From Anopheles merus (lineage: Eukaryota > Arthropoda > Insecta > Diptera > Culicidae), in the NCBI RefSeq assembly GCF_017562075.2, contig NC_054081.1:12464528-12528527 (forward strand): a stretch of DNA of 64,000 nt, read 5' to 3'. Below are positions 44,951-57,261 of the stretch, in pieces (position 1 is the stretch's first letter; every line of letters starts with the position of its first letter). The notes beneath the pieces were generated by a model that was not told where the DNA came from, made no database searches, and saw only the letters and a list, made by a program, of their open reading frames with translations. The position numbers and the translations under genes were made by a program.

Positions 44951-47900
44951 TTACGAATTTTGCTCCTTCTTTTCGCTCGTGTCCATGTCCTCTGTCCCTC
45001 CCACCTCTTCCTCCACCTCCTTCGCTTCCTGCTCCATTTTCTCCTCCTGCTGCTGCTGCTGCTGCTCCTCGCCGTCGTTACGCTGCTCCTGCTCGTAGCA
45101 CCCGTCCGTCAGGCAGGCCTTGAGCTGGTCCAGCAGGGCGACCGACGGTGCGACCGTCCGCACGTACCGGTACAGCTCGGCCAGATCGGCGCTCAGCGCT
45201 GCCCGTGCCTGGTCCCGGTCGTGGCACGGCTCCAGCGTGCTCAGATGCTGCAGCACGATCCGGATCGCGTTCTGGCACGCGTCGTCGATACCGCGACCGC
45301 GCTTGACCTGGGCCGGCAGCAGCACCTGCAGCAGACAGGCGATGAAGTTGCTGGCACAGTGGCGTATCAGGCCGCCGTGCTTCGAGCCCTTCAGGATGTG
45401 CGTCAGTCCCAGGTCGGCCATCGCTGGAATGTACGTACCGACCCGCTTGTCCCGGGCGAGCGCCAGCACCTCCGGCAGTATGCAGCGGGGAAATACCTGG
45501 CAAAACAAAGGAATAAGAAATGGTTTGAACATGGGAATTTGCTGTACGTTGCTTTAACTATTGGTCTAATTTGCTTACAGTGTAAGCATTAGTTTTTTGC
45601 AGTCCATTTTGCACAGGCAATGTTGGCTCCAAGGCATCCAGTTTTGACAATGCGCATCACTTTTTGACTGTAACGCACCTAATTTCTGTCTCTAGGTCAA
45701 CAATTGTAGACTCTTGTCGCGTAAAAATTAGCTAATTTGATTTTTTGTGATAAAAAATAATGAATTTTAAAGCCATTTTTTATACCTGGAAATACTTTTT
45801 AACTTTTTTTACTCCATTAAAGCTACAAAAATTGGCATAAAAATTGCTGTTTTTTTTAAATTGTATTAATACAATTATTAACTACTTAAAATCATTGATT
45901 TAAATCATTTAAATTACACTTAAAATCCTTAATTTTCAATAATTAAATTACAATTTCAATAAACATGATCAAATTTTAGATTCTAACAGTGAAATTATTA
46001 ACTACGTAACTTAATTTCAATAATTTTGGAACACTCAGTTTCAGACAATAAATTAAATTTTGTAAATAAAGCAATTGACTTACAGACAAAAATAGATGAC
46101 AAAAAAAGTGTGACACGCTGTCAAGCATTGGTGATTTAGAGCCAAAATTTAGTGCTAACGATTGTACTCTATTCAGTCAATCGAGTTATCTCAACGTCGA
46201 ACTTAAAATTGCCAAGGAACTAAAGGGTTAAGTAGCTTTGTTTAGAACAAAAAGTTTTGGTGGTTTCAATGGAAGTGTATCAAGTATTATAGCTTTACGC
46301 ATGTAATTAAATTCTAGCCAGTCGCTCTCGACTTCAAAACCCGGGAGAACGATATTTTGCCTACCTCAAAGAAAATGGTTTCAGTTTTAAGCAATAGCAA
46401 CACAAATTCGTGCAGTGGTATGAGTTAAATTAACTATACAAAATAAATATATAAAAGAGCTGAGCAATATTTTCAAAATAAAGAAGCATATTCAGTGGAA
46501 ACCCACTTAACCACAATATACCACCAAAATTCTGCACAATTATTCGACACTTCGCCTGGCAACAATTTTACTAATAAACGACTCTTAGTATCGAACTCAT
46601 TTGCCTGACCTGAGCGATAATCAAAATTAAAGAAATGCTCAATGTTAATCTATAAGAAACACGTTTCGTTTTTGTTTTTTTCATCTACTAGCAACTAAGT
46701 AAGGGCTGTCCCTACTGAACAATAAATAAATAAATAAATAATAACTAGGGAAGAAACAAAATTCCCTATCGTTTTTGCTGGCGTTCCAATCTTGTTGACG
46801 TGTTGTAAAATCGTCCCCGAGATTTGATTTCAACATTTCACCCCTATTGCATTTTCAACCGCTCCTTTCTATCAGTGTTGTTTTAATAATTGACTCTATT
46901 GTGTTTTAACTATTATTATTTTTAAATAAAACTCATAGTAAGCGGCTGGTTCAAATAATTTCTCGTTTATGATATTCACCGTTTACCATGACACCACATG
47001 CCAATAACCACATCCATGTGTGTAGTTTTACCGTCAGTACCTTTGATTGCAATGCAATGTAAAATTAATGTCATTTGACATTATCCCAATTCTTTATCGT
47101 GCATGAACCGAATATTTAGAGCTGTTGGAAGAATAGTTGATATTTCCATTCGGTCAGCCAGAGAATCAGTATTAGAATACGACAGAAAGTGAGACAAAAC
47201 CCGCATTTTAGCGTGTGTAACGACTCCCTTCTTTTTGTCGAAAATAACCAAACTACACGGATAGTAACTTTTCGATTACACCTGAGACATTACACTCAAT
47301 TACATCCAAGGATAGTCTGGTGCATGGGGGTCCTCAAAGATAATACTAGAAAAAGCAAGGAATGTTGCCAATGGAAAATTAATGTTGAAAAGGAAAGAGG
47401 TTTGAAAAGTGAGAAGACAATTGATCTCACTGGTCCTTAGATGATTGATGATCAAAAACTGAAGCTCGGATAATACCAAATTAATCCGAAGGATTTGGTC
47501 TGAAGCAAATTGGTAAAATGGACAAAGTTGTTCTTGAATTTCGTAAAAAAGTTTAAAAAAATGTTTAAAAAATTTAAAAAAAGTCCTAGTTCACTCGAAA
47601 TACAGAGTAAACATTAAAGTCAAATGAAGTAAAACCAGAATGATGCCGAGTTTTTCACGGTTGATTTTTAAAAGAGTTGATTCCTATCCTACGACCTTTT
47701 TTGAACTGTTTCTACTCTGTTCATCTTTAATATTTATGCCTGTTCTTTTCAAACACCCGTTTATGACATGGATACGGATATACGGAGTGATTGGATATGG
47801 CTCCTGCAACAAAACATGTCAAAATCGCTCGCGCTCTTTTCATAAAAAAGTTAAATAATTTTCGGGGTCGCAGATGGTCGCTGCTAATTTCTACAACAAA

Positions 47901-50900
47901 ACGAAGGATAAATGTTGATCTTACCTATGATATACGACTCACGACTGACATCGAATCGAATCATAAAAATATCACCCTCCACAATAAAAATATAAAAAAA
48001 ATTGCAAGTGATTTTTAGTGTTCAATCATTTATGAACTTTAAAAACCATTCTTTTGCAAAAAATATTCAGGCATAACATAATAGTATGATAAAAAACCTT
48101 TCCTACGACACATTGATTATTAAAATTTGACCATCATTTACTCAAATATGATGATTTTAATCGATTGATCGAAAAATAGCTCAAATTTCGGAGAAAGAAA
48201 TAGCACAAAGCTTGTACTTTGATGGCCTACATCTCAGAAAGTTTCAGCTCAAAACGTGAAATATTTTGGATTGAACTAAGTTAAAGTATCTATTTTAAGA
48301 AAATGTGCATGGTGTTATCCTGCGATAAAGTTGATTTTTCGATTTTTATACAGGCGTTTGCCCAATGTAAACTGGGGTGCTCTAGATTTTCTCTACTAGA
48401 CTTTAAAGCACACAAAAAAATACAACTTTCAAGAAGCAATTGAGTCATATTTATCGAATCGACACGAAACCAAGTTTAAGAATACAATCTAGGCCTCTGT
48501 TTAGCGACTTGAACAGTTGAATTGATCAGCGGAAACATGATGTAAATAAGTATTGGGATCAATCTCTTCAAACAGTAACTTTGAATCAGTGGGTGTGAGA
48601 AGTACTTATCTTAAAATTAAATAGGAATTAATAACTCAAACTCTTACCATCAGAAGGTGACTCAGGATGTCGTTCTCGTCCGAGGACGGGTTGAGCGAAG
48701 TGCGATACATAAAGGCCTCGTACGCAATCTGCTTCGGTTGCTCCTTCTTTTTCTCCACCGGCTGCGGTATGTCGTCGAACTCGCCGTCCAGCAGATCGTC
48801 CACCTCCGGCGGCGGTGGCTCCAGATACAGAAACTGGTGGATGTAGTAGAGCGTGCTGGCGTCCACCTCCTGCTCCATGCGCTCGAGAAACTCCGTCTTG
48901 TCTGAAGAAAAGGACAGGGTGGGTGCGTTACAAGCAGTGTGTGCGCGAGATGCGAACTGCGTGATGCGGCCCCTTACCTGCGTCGCGGAACTGCTTCTGC
49001 ATCTGCCGGAGCGTGGCGACCAGCTGCTCGAGCGCGGCCGCCACCATTGTGGCACGATCCGGCCCGACCTCCTGCACCTTCTCGCTGATGGCCATGTGGT
49101 AGCGTCTCATGTGCAGGATGTCGGCCAGCAGCCGGGCGACCCTGCGCATCAGCGACCGCTTCGGCTCGCTCGACTCGTACGCGGCATCGCCGCCGTCGTT
49201 CGGCTCGTCGGTCGCCCAGCACCGGGGACAGATCGCACCGTACAGGCGTATCAGCTCGTACAGTGCCGGCCGGTTGTTCTTCTGGAACGATTCGGCCAAA
49301 CCCTTCGCCAGGAACTGGCCCACGAACTCGACCGGCGTGTACAGGCCGCACGCAAACAGCCGGCTAGCGAAGACGCTGAGCGCCGGCTGGCGGCACAGCT
49401 CGAACTCGTCCGTCAGCAGGGCGGCCAGGTGCGGGCGCATGTACCGCTTGGCGATCGTTTTGTGCTGCGCGATGATCGCGACCACCGCCTCCGCCAGCCG
49501 CTCCTGGGAGGTGCCCGTCCCGCCCGCGTACAGCGCCCGTACCAGCCGGTCGAAGAACTTGCCCGGCGACTGGAACAGCAGCTGCTGCACGTTCGGCACG
49601 GTCTGCTGCTGCTCCGCCAGCCGGTTCACCAGCTGCACGATGGACGGCACCAGGTCGGGCCGCTCGTAGCGGCTAAAGTCCGGCCCGAACGTGTCGAGCG
49701 TGTAGCAGAGCAGCCGCTCGAACTCGGGCGCGGGCAGCCCGTCCACCGCACGCAGGATGAGCTCCCGCAGCTTGACCCGCTCGTCCGTCAGCTCGTCCCG
49801 CTCCTCGTCCTCTTCCTCCTCGTCCTCCAGCTCGTCCCCAACCGGTTCGCGCACGTCGTACTCGATCATCATGCGCACGTGCGCCCCGTTGAGCAGGCGG
49901 CAGTGCTGCTCGATCGTGTCGAGACACTCCGCAACGTCCAGGACGCGCCCACCGCGCGACAGAAACTCGCCCAAATACACCAGCCGGTCCTCGTCCGTGC
50001 CGGCGGCGTCGATGCGCGCCATCAGCGCGCCCAGCGTCAGGCCGGTCGCCTTTTCCGCGAGCGTTTTCGGCCGCAGCGCGAACTGCGTCAGGTGGCGCAG
50101 GATGCTGTGGCGGAAGTGTTTGTGCGACTTGAGGTCCTCGCACAGCCGGTACGCCGACTCGCCGATCACCTGCTGCAGCGTGACCGCCTCGTCCCCCTCG
50201 CCGAACAGGTCGATCTCGGCCCAGTAGCAGAACCGCTCGAGCGTCACGTGCATGATGCAGAACTCGAGCGTGTTCAGCAGACAGTGGTTGATCTTGAGCA
50301 GCGTCGCGTCCGACGCGGGCGAGTACTCGGCCGGGGACGGCTTGTGCACGTGCCGGTCGTCCATCAGCTGGTAGACCGACATCGCCGGATCGACCGGGAT
50401 GGCCGGCCGGCGGTAGTACCGCTCCAGGCAGGCCATCGTCATGCTGAACATGTGCTTCACCACGAAGCCGAAGTAGCGGTGCTTGCGCAGCTTCGACCAC
50501 CGCTCGAACTTGGCCACGTCCGGCTTGTTGAAGAAGCGCAGCATCTCCACCACGTAGTCGTACAGCTTGCCGAGCGTGCGCTGCTGGTCGACGTGCCGGG
50601 CCCGGTTGACCTCGCGCAGGTCGACGTCCGTGCGGCAGATGGCGAAGTAGATCGCGACCACCATCGACTCGACCCGCTCGAGCACCTCGTACGGGCGGCC
50701 GTAGTCGAGGCTCGCGGTCGCCTGGTCGATGAACTGCATCGAGAACCAGGGCGGCGCGTACCGCAGCATCTCGTAGAAGAACCGGTCGAGATCCAGGCCC
50801 CAGATGCAGTTCATCAGCAGGCACTTGGTCAGCTGGGGCAGGCTGTTGAGCAGATGGTTGACGCGCGCGTCCTGCTCGAGATCGTACCGGAAGCTGACGT

Positions 50901-51305
50901 CCGTGTTGAGCAGCAGGTACATCGTGATCCGGCGCAGCTCCGGCTCGTACTGCCCGTTCACCTTGTTCTCCTCGTCGAGATAGTTCTGGACGCGCAGATA
51001 CTTGAGCAGCCGGGCGACCACCTCGATGATGTACGGCTCATTTCCTGCGTTGAAAGCGGGAAAGGGAGGAGGGAAGCGGGTTAGCGGGGTCGCGAAGATA
51101 GCAACGGTCAAATTTAAGCGTTTCAGCGAGCGTAGGGCGTAGGGAAATGGCGTTGCTTACCGCTGTGAAAGACGATCCGGTCGAACGAGCGGACGAACTG
51201 GTTGGTGTTGTTCAGGATAAGCTGCAGCCGGTTGAAATCTTCGCAAAACTCCATGTCCGTCTCGGTACTGTTGATCTCATTTAGCAACGCGAGCAGGTCT
51301 CCCAT
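44951..51305 (-). CDS. Unrecognised 1003-aa helical protein with acidic C-terminus, four exons
   Basis: Exons 51305-51161, 51044-48978, 48901-48648 and 45496-44951 join in phase with GT-AG introns and give 1003 aa. The start MGDLLALLNEINSTETDMEF is the first ATG of the open frame. Exon 2 is rich in amphipathic helical segments with HEAT/ARM-like spacing; examples are RRITMYLLLNTD, LTKCLLMNCIWGLDLDRFFY and LRKHRYFGFVVKHMFSM. An acidic patch (ELEDEEEEDEERDE) lies mid-protein. Exon 3 ends in a Pro/Glu-rich stretch with EKKKEQPKQ. The last exon starts FPRCILPEVLALARDKR and ends in a Gln/Glu-rich tail. No signal peptide, transmembrane segment or catalytic motif was seen. Codon use is strongly GC-biased like the kinase gene. 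The gene is convergent with the kinase gene. I do not recognise the family and assign no function; the gene itself is well supported by frame and splicing. Confidence 0.93.
45497..48647 (-). other. 3.15-kb intron of the minus-strand gene
   Basis: AT-rich with an (AAAT)n run at 46721-46742 preceded by GGGCTGTCCCTACTGAACAA, which looks like a retroelement 3' end. No exon or intact element was found. Confidence 0.7.
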
Positions 51306-52357
51306 GCCGTTCCTTCCCTTCTTCCCACGGCCGAGCGTTTCGGGCCGGCTTGGCGACGGTGCTCGCTCCTAGCTCGCTCGCACCAGAAACCCGCTTGTTT
51401 TCGTTCCGTCGAGCACACACACACACACACTCTTCTATCTCGCCACGCCAAGTAGTTGCGCGCTTTTTTTTTTTGCTTTCGCGTTGCCCAAGGCCGAGCG
51501 TTGTCTTCTCTGTGAGCCGACTGTGTCTGGAAATTTTCCACCATCAATTGTCAAAAAGGAAAGGGATGAGGGGGGGGGGGGGGGGGTAGGAGAGGGAACA
51601 TTAGAACATAAGCATGAGCATGGAAATTAAGGTGTTAAGTATGCTCGTTTTTGGGGCAAAAACTGTTCTCAAACGGAACTCCACACACATACATACATAC
51701 ACATACACAGAACTGTGCGGCGTTTCCCAGGAAATGTGTAGAAGCGCGCAAATGTCGCCTCCACATACAACTGGCACACAGATGTGATGCCGACCGTGCG
51801 TCCATGTGTCTGTGTGTGTGTGTATGGGTGTATGCAGCCCGGTGGCGTGGGCCGGCCAGGAACCGGGGGAATTAATTACATTTCGTGGAACCGTCTGCGA
51901 CATACGCTCATACTAAAATGACAAACCTTTCCCCCCGTACACCACCATGCCTGAGCATTCACAGGAATCTGGGGACGGCGTGTGACGCCATGGAACGCTA
52001 TTGAAACCGGACGCAACTTACGGGGAAGTGTTTGATGGTCGTTCGCCTCTTCGGGGTTGATTGGGGCTACGCTGCTGGCCGGGGGATTCACGTCCTGACA
52101 CGGGGCCCGCCAAAGGTTGGCCGCGGACACAGCAGGGGCAGCACACACTTTCGCCAGTACCACACGCACAGTCTATCGATGCCGGTTCTTTTGTCACGGT
52201 TTCCGAGAAACTGTTGTTTGTGAACCGATTGGGCGCGCGGTACGTCAGAAACGGCGCACGGATGAGCGGGATCGAGCAGTTTCGAGCAGCGTGCAACCAT
52301 GCTGATGTCAGCTTGACGGCCGGCCCATTCACCGATCGTGTGCAAGGTGTATTTATT
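51306..52357 (-). other. 5' flank of the minus-strand gene
   Basis: Contains (CA)n tracts (51415-51431, 51685-51710), a 17-G run (51570-51586) and a GC-rich unique stretch (51950-52357) with open frames on both strands that match nothing I know. A promoter must lie here, but no core element is convincing. Confidence 0.45.
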
Positions 52358-52560
52358 GAGGAGGTGAATTATTAGCGCGTTTGCCGGGCGCCATCATTGA
52401 GTATTGTTATGTCAAATCGTATACAATTTTCTATACCCCCCCTCCGGCCCTTCGCGATTTTAATACCGGATCCCGCAGTATTGTTATGTCAAGTTGTGAA
52501 ATGTCAATTTGCTCTGAAGCACTTCACCTCCTAATATCCATACACTTTGATCGTGTGCAA
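52358..52560 (+). mobile_element. Dispersed repeat, second copy of the 23735-23995 family
   Basis: Shares GTGAATTATTAGC, TTTGCCGGGCG (TTTGTCGGGCG in the other copy), TACAATTTTCTATACCCC, GATTTTAATACCGGA and GTGAAATGTCAATTTGCTC, in inverse orientation to the first copy. Ends are not defined. Confidence 0.75.
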
Positions 52561-52587
52561 ATTAACGTCAAATTTGTTTTTTGAGTA

Positions 52588-53228
52588 CAGGCGGTCCCCG
52601 AGATACAGTCATTATCCGATATACGCTATCGTACGGGACCGAGCGCAATAGCGTATCTCGAGTTTTCACGTATAGCGGATTCCTATGGAAGAATAGTTTA
52701 CACTACCGATTCCAGGATTGAAATATATCGGTACAGAGTTTTGCATTAAAGTTTTTTGTTATAAAACAGGTATTTTTTGCACAAATTCAATGCATAATGC
52801 ATTAAGAACATAAAGGAAATTCAAAAAGAACATAAAATATTTCAAATAATTAAAATATTTGCAAAAACACATGGAGTTGTCAAATTTAGAGGAATCACGT
52901 AATGCGAATTCGCGTATATCGAGTATCGCGTACTGCGGATAATTGCTGTACACGGTTAATGGTACAAAATATCACTAATTTTCGTGCAATTTTGCAAGTA
53001 GGGGGTTGTTTAAGCCACCAAATTAATTATTTGATATGTTTCTACTGAATTAAACAGTTTTAAACCTTATGAAATGGTATTTCACAATCGATCAATACGG
53101 TAATTATTTAGTATTTCACAGTGGATGTGTCAAATCAGTACAATTTGCTCAAAGAACTGTCAAATTTGGAAGACCGCGTATCTCCGAATCCGCGTATAAG
53201 AGGTACCGTGTATCTCGGGGACCGCCTG
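52588..53228. mobile_element. TA-flanked element with CAGGCGGTCCCCGAGATACA ends
   Basis: 641 bp. The left end CAGGCGGTCCCCGAGATACA is repeated inverted at the right end (TGTATCTCGGGGACCGCCTG). TA flanks both sides (52586-52587, 53229-53230). There is no transposase. The ends are pogo/Tc1-mariner-like. Confidence 0.93.
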
Positions 53229-53399
53229 TATGTCACATAAAACATACGGTGCACAATATTGAAAAGGTAGTGTAACTATATAGGCCGTTCCACTTAGAAC
53301 AAGATCACAGCGCAAATGCACTTGCAAGCACGATTCTGACAATAATTTTCATAGATGCAGTTGCAAATTACGATGACAGATGTGCCGTAACGGTTTTTT

Positions 53400-54850
53400 T
53401 TTTCAAATGAAAAACTCTCTTTTCAAGTGCCACAAATCCAAATCCACTAAAAAACTACAAACGATCACTAAACGGATTGTAAATAGCTCAAGCTCTCAAC
53501 CTAAAAGGAATCTAAAAATACTTCGTTTAGCAGACGGTAAACGCATTCTCAATATGGCACAAAAAAGCTGATGGCGCCATCTGTTGGTGAGATAGTCACA
53601 CAGTAGAGCTTTTCCTCGCTTTCGTCTTTCTCCTTTCGTCTGTACTGTTCACAAGTGCCACAAATCCATAAAACAACCACTAAACGAGTTCTAAACGACT
53701 CAAACTCTCTGCATATACGGAATATAAAAAGATTTAGTTTAGCAAACGGCAAACGACTCATGCATTCTGTGGTAGTGAGCTTCTAACGATAGCGATCGTT
53801 AGATAAGTATTGGTGCTGTGTCATCGAACACAGCATCCGAGAGTGCGATGAGCACATAATAAAGAGAGCACTTGATAGTTATCAACCGAGCAAACCACAC
53901 GTGTTTTATTGAGTACCACACATTCTAAAAATAGCAAAAAGCTGAATGCGCCATCTTTTGGTGGGATAAGCAACCAGTGGAGCGCTTTCCTCGCTTGGAG
54001 AGCTTTCACATTCCCTCTGTACTGTTATATGGTTTCGCATTGAAGTTATGCATCGCTAGAACTAGAACGGCGAGACGATTGTTTAAATACTAAACTCCAA
54101 TGTAATCCACCAGCACTGAAGCAAGAGACATTTGAGTAATGGTCGCGTTTGTGTTGATACCCACTTACCTATCTTGACCACACGACCATACATATAGATT
54201 TTTTGCACGGAAAGCTGGAATGCAATATAGGATAGAATTAGATGAACGCCAGGATAAGTGGGTATCGACATTCCAACAACCATTACTCAAAACTCTCTTG
54301 CTTCGATGCTGGTGTTTTACATAGGAGTTTAGTATTTAAACAATCATATCGTCGTTCTAGTTCTAGCGATGCACAACTTCAATGCGAAACCATACAACAG
54401 GACAGAGGGAATGAGAAAGCTCACCAAGGGAGCAAAGCGCTCCACTGGTTGGGATCTCACCAACAGATGACGCCTCCAGCTTTTTGGCTGTTTTTAGAAT
54501 CCATGAGTCGTTTACCGTCTGCTAAACGAAGTCTTTTTATATTCCGTTTAGGCTGAAAGTTTGAGTCGTTTAGAACCCGTTTAGTGGTCGTTTAGTGGAT
54601 TTGTGGCACTTGGGTTGTATGGTATCGCATTGAAGTTATGCATCGATAGAGCTAGAACGGCGATACGATTATTTAAATACTAAGCTCCAATGTATATCAT
54701 CGGTACTGAAGCAAGTGAGGTTTGAGTAATGATTGATGGTGCTGATACCTGCGTATCTGACTTCACGACCATTGTTATGGATTTTTGCTCTGAAAATGAA
54801 AAGGATATATAGGCCATGATTAGATGATGCTAGGCGAAACCCCTTTTTCT
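53400..54850. mobile_element. Nested cluster of relatives of the 24318-24883 MITE
   Basis: At least three partial copies in both orientations. AAGTGCCACAAATCC recurs near 53427, 53653 and (inverted) 54596. GCATTGAAGTTATGCATCG recurs near 54037 and 54631 and, diverged and inverted, near 54370. GATACCCAC/GTGGGTATC words recur between 54155 and 54265. The GCGCCATCT module recurs at 53573 and 53948 and, degenerate and inverted, near 54465. Confidence 0.85.
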
Positions 54851-54887
54851 CAGGCCACTATCGTTCACGATCTATCGTGCACAGGCC

Positions 54888-54945
54888 AAGAAGAGAGAGA
54901 AAGATAGAGATATAAATATAGATAGAGAGAGAGAGAGATATAGAA

Positions 54946-55008
<63 letters not shown>

Positions 55009-55010
55009 GA
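54888..55010. repeat. (GA)n microsatellite
   Basis: An impure GAGA/GATA start followed by a long uninterrupted (GA)n run from about 54944 to 55005. Confidence 0.93.
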
Positions 55011-55055
55011 GAAGAACAAGAACAAGAACCTATCCGACTAGCAACGTGTGAAATA

Positions 55056-55424
55056 TACAGGCATCCGCGTAAGTCGAATCTCTTGATTTCCAGCCCAAAT
55101 ATCACTAATGTTCGTGTAATTTTGTAGGTAGGGGTAGTTTTAGCCACTTGATCAATTATTTGATACGATTCTGACTGTATATAATAGTTTTAATTTTTTT
55201 AAAATGGTTTTTAACATTCAATCGAAAGGGAAATTATTAAGCATTTGACTATTGATGTGTCAAATCAGTACAATTTACTCAAAGAACTTTCAAATTTAGA
55301 AAACCGCATATTTCTGAATCAGCTTATAAGAGGTACCGTGTATCTCGGGGACCTCCTGAACGCAGTAGTTTTCGGCCGTTTTTGGTCCCCATAAACCGTG
55401 TATCTCTGGGACCGTCTGTAATAA
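55056..55424. mobile_element. Deleted second copy of the CAGGCGGTCCCCGAGATAC element
   Basis: It shares with 52588-53228 AAATATCACTAAT.TTCGTG, TTATTTGATA, GATGTGTCAAATCAGTACAA and AAGAGGTACCGTGTATCTCG. It ends in a doubled terminus (CCGTGTATCTCGGGGACC and CCGTGTATCTCTGGGACCG). Confidence 0.85.
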
Positions 55425-55489
55425 CAGTTAATTATTGTATCTTAACATTGGGAAATTGTCTTGAAAATAAGTCGAATTAAAAAAAGATA

Positions 55490-56016
55490 ATCAGAGCCCC
55501 TCTCCAGGATCGATCATGAACAATACCGGTCCTGATAACAACCATGACCAAATAACAGTCCTGGAATCGTTCATAAACTTATACTGGGCTTCAAGAATTA
55601 ACTGAATTCATGCAGCGCAGGAATTCAGCGACGTAATTTTTATTCAGGTTGTTTAGTAATTAGTTAATTTGGCCAGGATGATATTCAGTTTATACCTGTC
55701 CTGGTACCAATTAAGAGCTCATACCGGACCGGACCGATCATGAACCGATACCGGTCTTGAATCCGTACATGAACCCATAACGATTCTGGTACCGGTTATG
55801 AACCCATACCGGTACTAGAACCGTTCATGGCTCAAACCGTTTCTGGAACTGATCATGGACCCATACTAGTCCTGGTACCATTCATAAACTCATACCGGTA
55901 GTGGAACCGTTCATGACTCATACCGTTCCTCGAACGGATCATTAACCCATACCGATCCTGGAATCGAGCATTAACTCATATTGATCCTGGAACCGATTAT
56001 AAACTCATATCAGTCC
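55490..56016. repeat. 28-29 bp tandem repeat, left part
   Basis: Degenerate units of the form CCGGTCCTGGAACCGATCAT followed by GAACCCATA. Successive units of 28, 29, 29, 28, 29, 29 and 29 bp can be read from about 55810 to 56009. The array resumes at 60088. Confidence 0.88.
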
Positions 56017-56029
56017 TTTTTTTTTGTTA

Positions 56030-57260
56030 ATCGAGTGACCGCCCGTTTGTAGCTCTCCGAGCTGCGGGACATGATGCGTGCAAAAGATCATGAACCCAGT
56101 CTTTTGGTGGACAAGATCCAAACCGACTCCTTGCAACCACCGCTCGATCCTCTCCAGGTTAGCCGTCGCCAAAGCGCTGACCTGTTCCGTTGTCCTTCCT
56201 AAAAATGCGAAGGCCACATCGTCATCAAAACCGATAATGTTCGCTCGTAATACCTCGAGCGCCATCGGAGTAGGTCGTCGTACGTGACGTTCCACAGTGT
56301 TGGTCCTTGAACCGAACCCTGAGAAATGCCAGCAGATAATGTCCTCGACACTACTCCTTCATCTGTATCGTAGTGGAGTGTTCGGCCAACAAAATACGTC
56401 CGCAGCAACACCTGCAAATAAGGCAGATTGTGCATATGCTGCAGAGCTTGACCGATTGCTGTCCAGTTTGCCGAATAAAAGGCATCCCGGACGTCCACCG
56501 TTACTACCGCACAGATGCGATCCCCCTTTCGCTTCTTGTCCAGAACGACTTTCCCGTTATCCATCGCCCGGGTGATGGCATCCACGGTCGCATCGGGAAA
56601 AGTGCCAGTCTCCAGAAGCTGCTTGTAGCTTTTGGCAAGAACGGCAGGAAAAGCCATAATTGCCGCAGCTGCAGCCATGTTCGGGATATTATCATCCCCC
56701 GGAGCTTTCTTGGGATTGAGTGAGCGGAATCTCCTTCAACTCTTCCGCTAAGTCCTCCTCCGAGACCGGATCCCCACCAACTACCGTCTGGGGCCACTCC
56801 ATCGGGGGATGCTCAGGAAAGAGCTCACTCACGATGTGTTGGAGCTTATTAGCATCCCGTTCCATCGGAAACCGAGCTCCCTCTCACTGCTACTTGCGAA
56901 TTTGGTATGCAGGGCCAAAGCCGTGCGGTTCCAATTGATCCGGCAGATCCTCCCTGTTCTGGTCCTTGCGGAGCTTTATGGCCCGTTCCAAGGCAACGCG
57001 TGCATCCGACTTCATTTGACGCTTTTCCTCACGCTGCTTCTCGGGTGGGCCCTGTTGAACTGCCGTTACATTCCATGAAAATGGCAGTGCAACTGCTCAA
57101 TCTCGGACGTCCACCAATAAACTGGACGCCGGCCCTGTCGCCTTGGGTGTTGCCTAGACATGGTACCACCGTGATGGCCTGGGTCAGCTCGTCTGCCGTA
57201 GCAGTGTGTCCAAAAATGTCCTGGCCCCTCATGATTTCTACGAACAAGTCCTTGTTGGAA
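56030..57260 (-). pseudogene. Reverse transcriptase remnant of the retroelement
   Basis: Minus-strand pieces include VYWWTSEIEQLHCHFHGM, MDNGKVVLDKKRKGDRICA, TVDVRDAFYSANW, LSAGISQGSVQGPTLWN and IIGFDDDVAFAFLGRT. They are the ordered RT blocks, but in at least three frames. The active-site box reads FDDD where FADD/YADD is expected. It is non-functional. Confidence 0.9.
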
Positions 57261-57261
57261 A

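Noticed and set aside
47640..48018. Short ORFs in the 3.15-kb intron
   Set aside because: AT-rich chance frames without homology or context.
48853..51084. 743-aa plus-strand ORF opposite the unknown minus-strand gene
   Set aside because: Antisense shadow caused by GC-ending codons; composition (Val/Gln/Arg/His-rich) is typical of such shadows, while the minus frame splices cleanly.
52018..52375. Possible small gene in a GC-rich stretch with ~100-aa ORFs on both strands
   Set aside because: No motif, no splice partner and similar openness on opposite strands; left as unannotated unique sequence.
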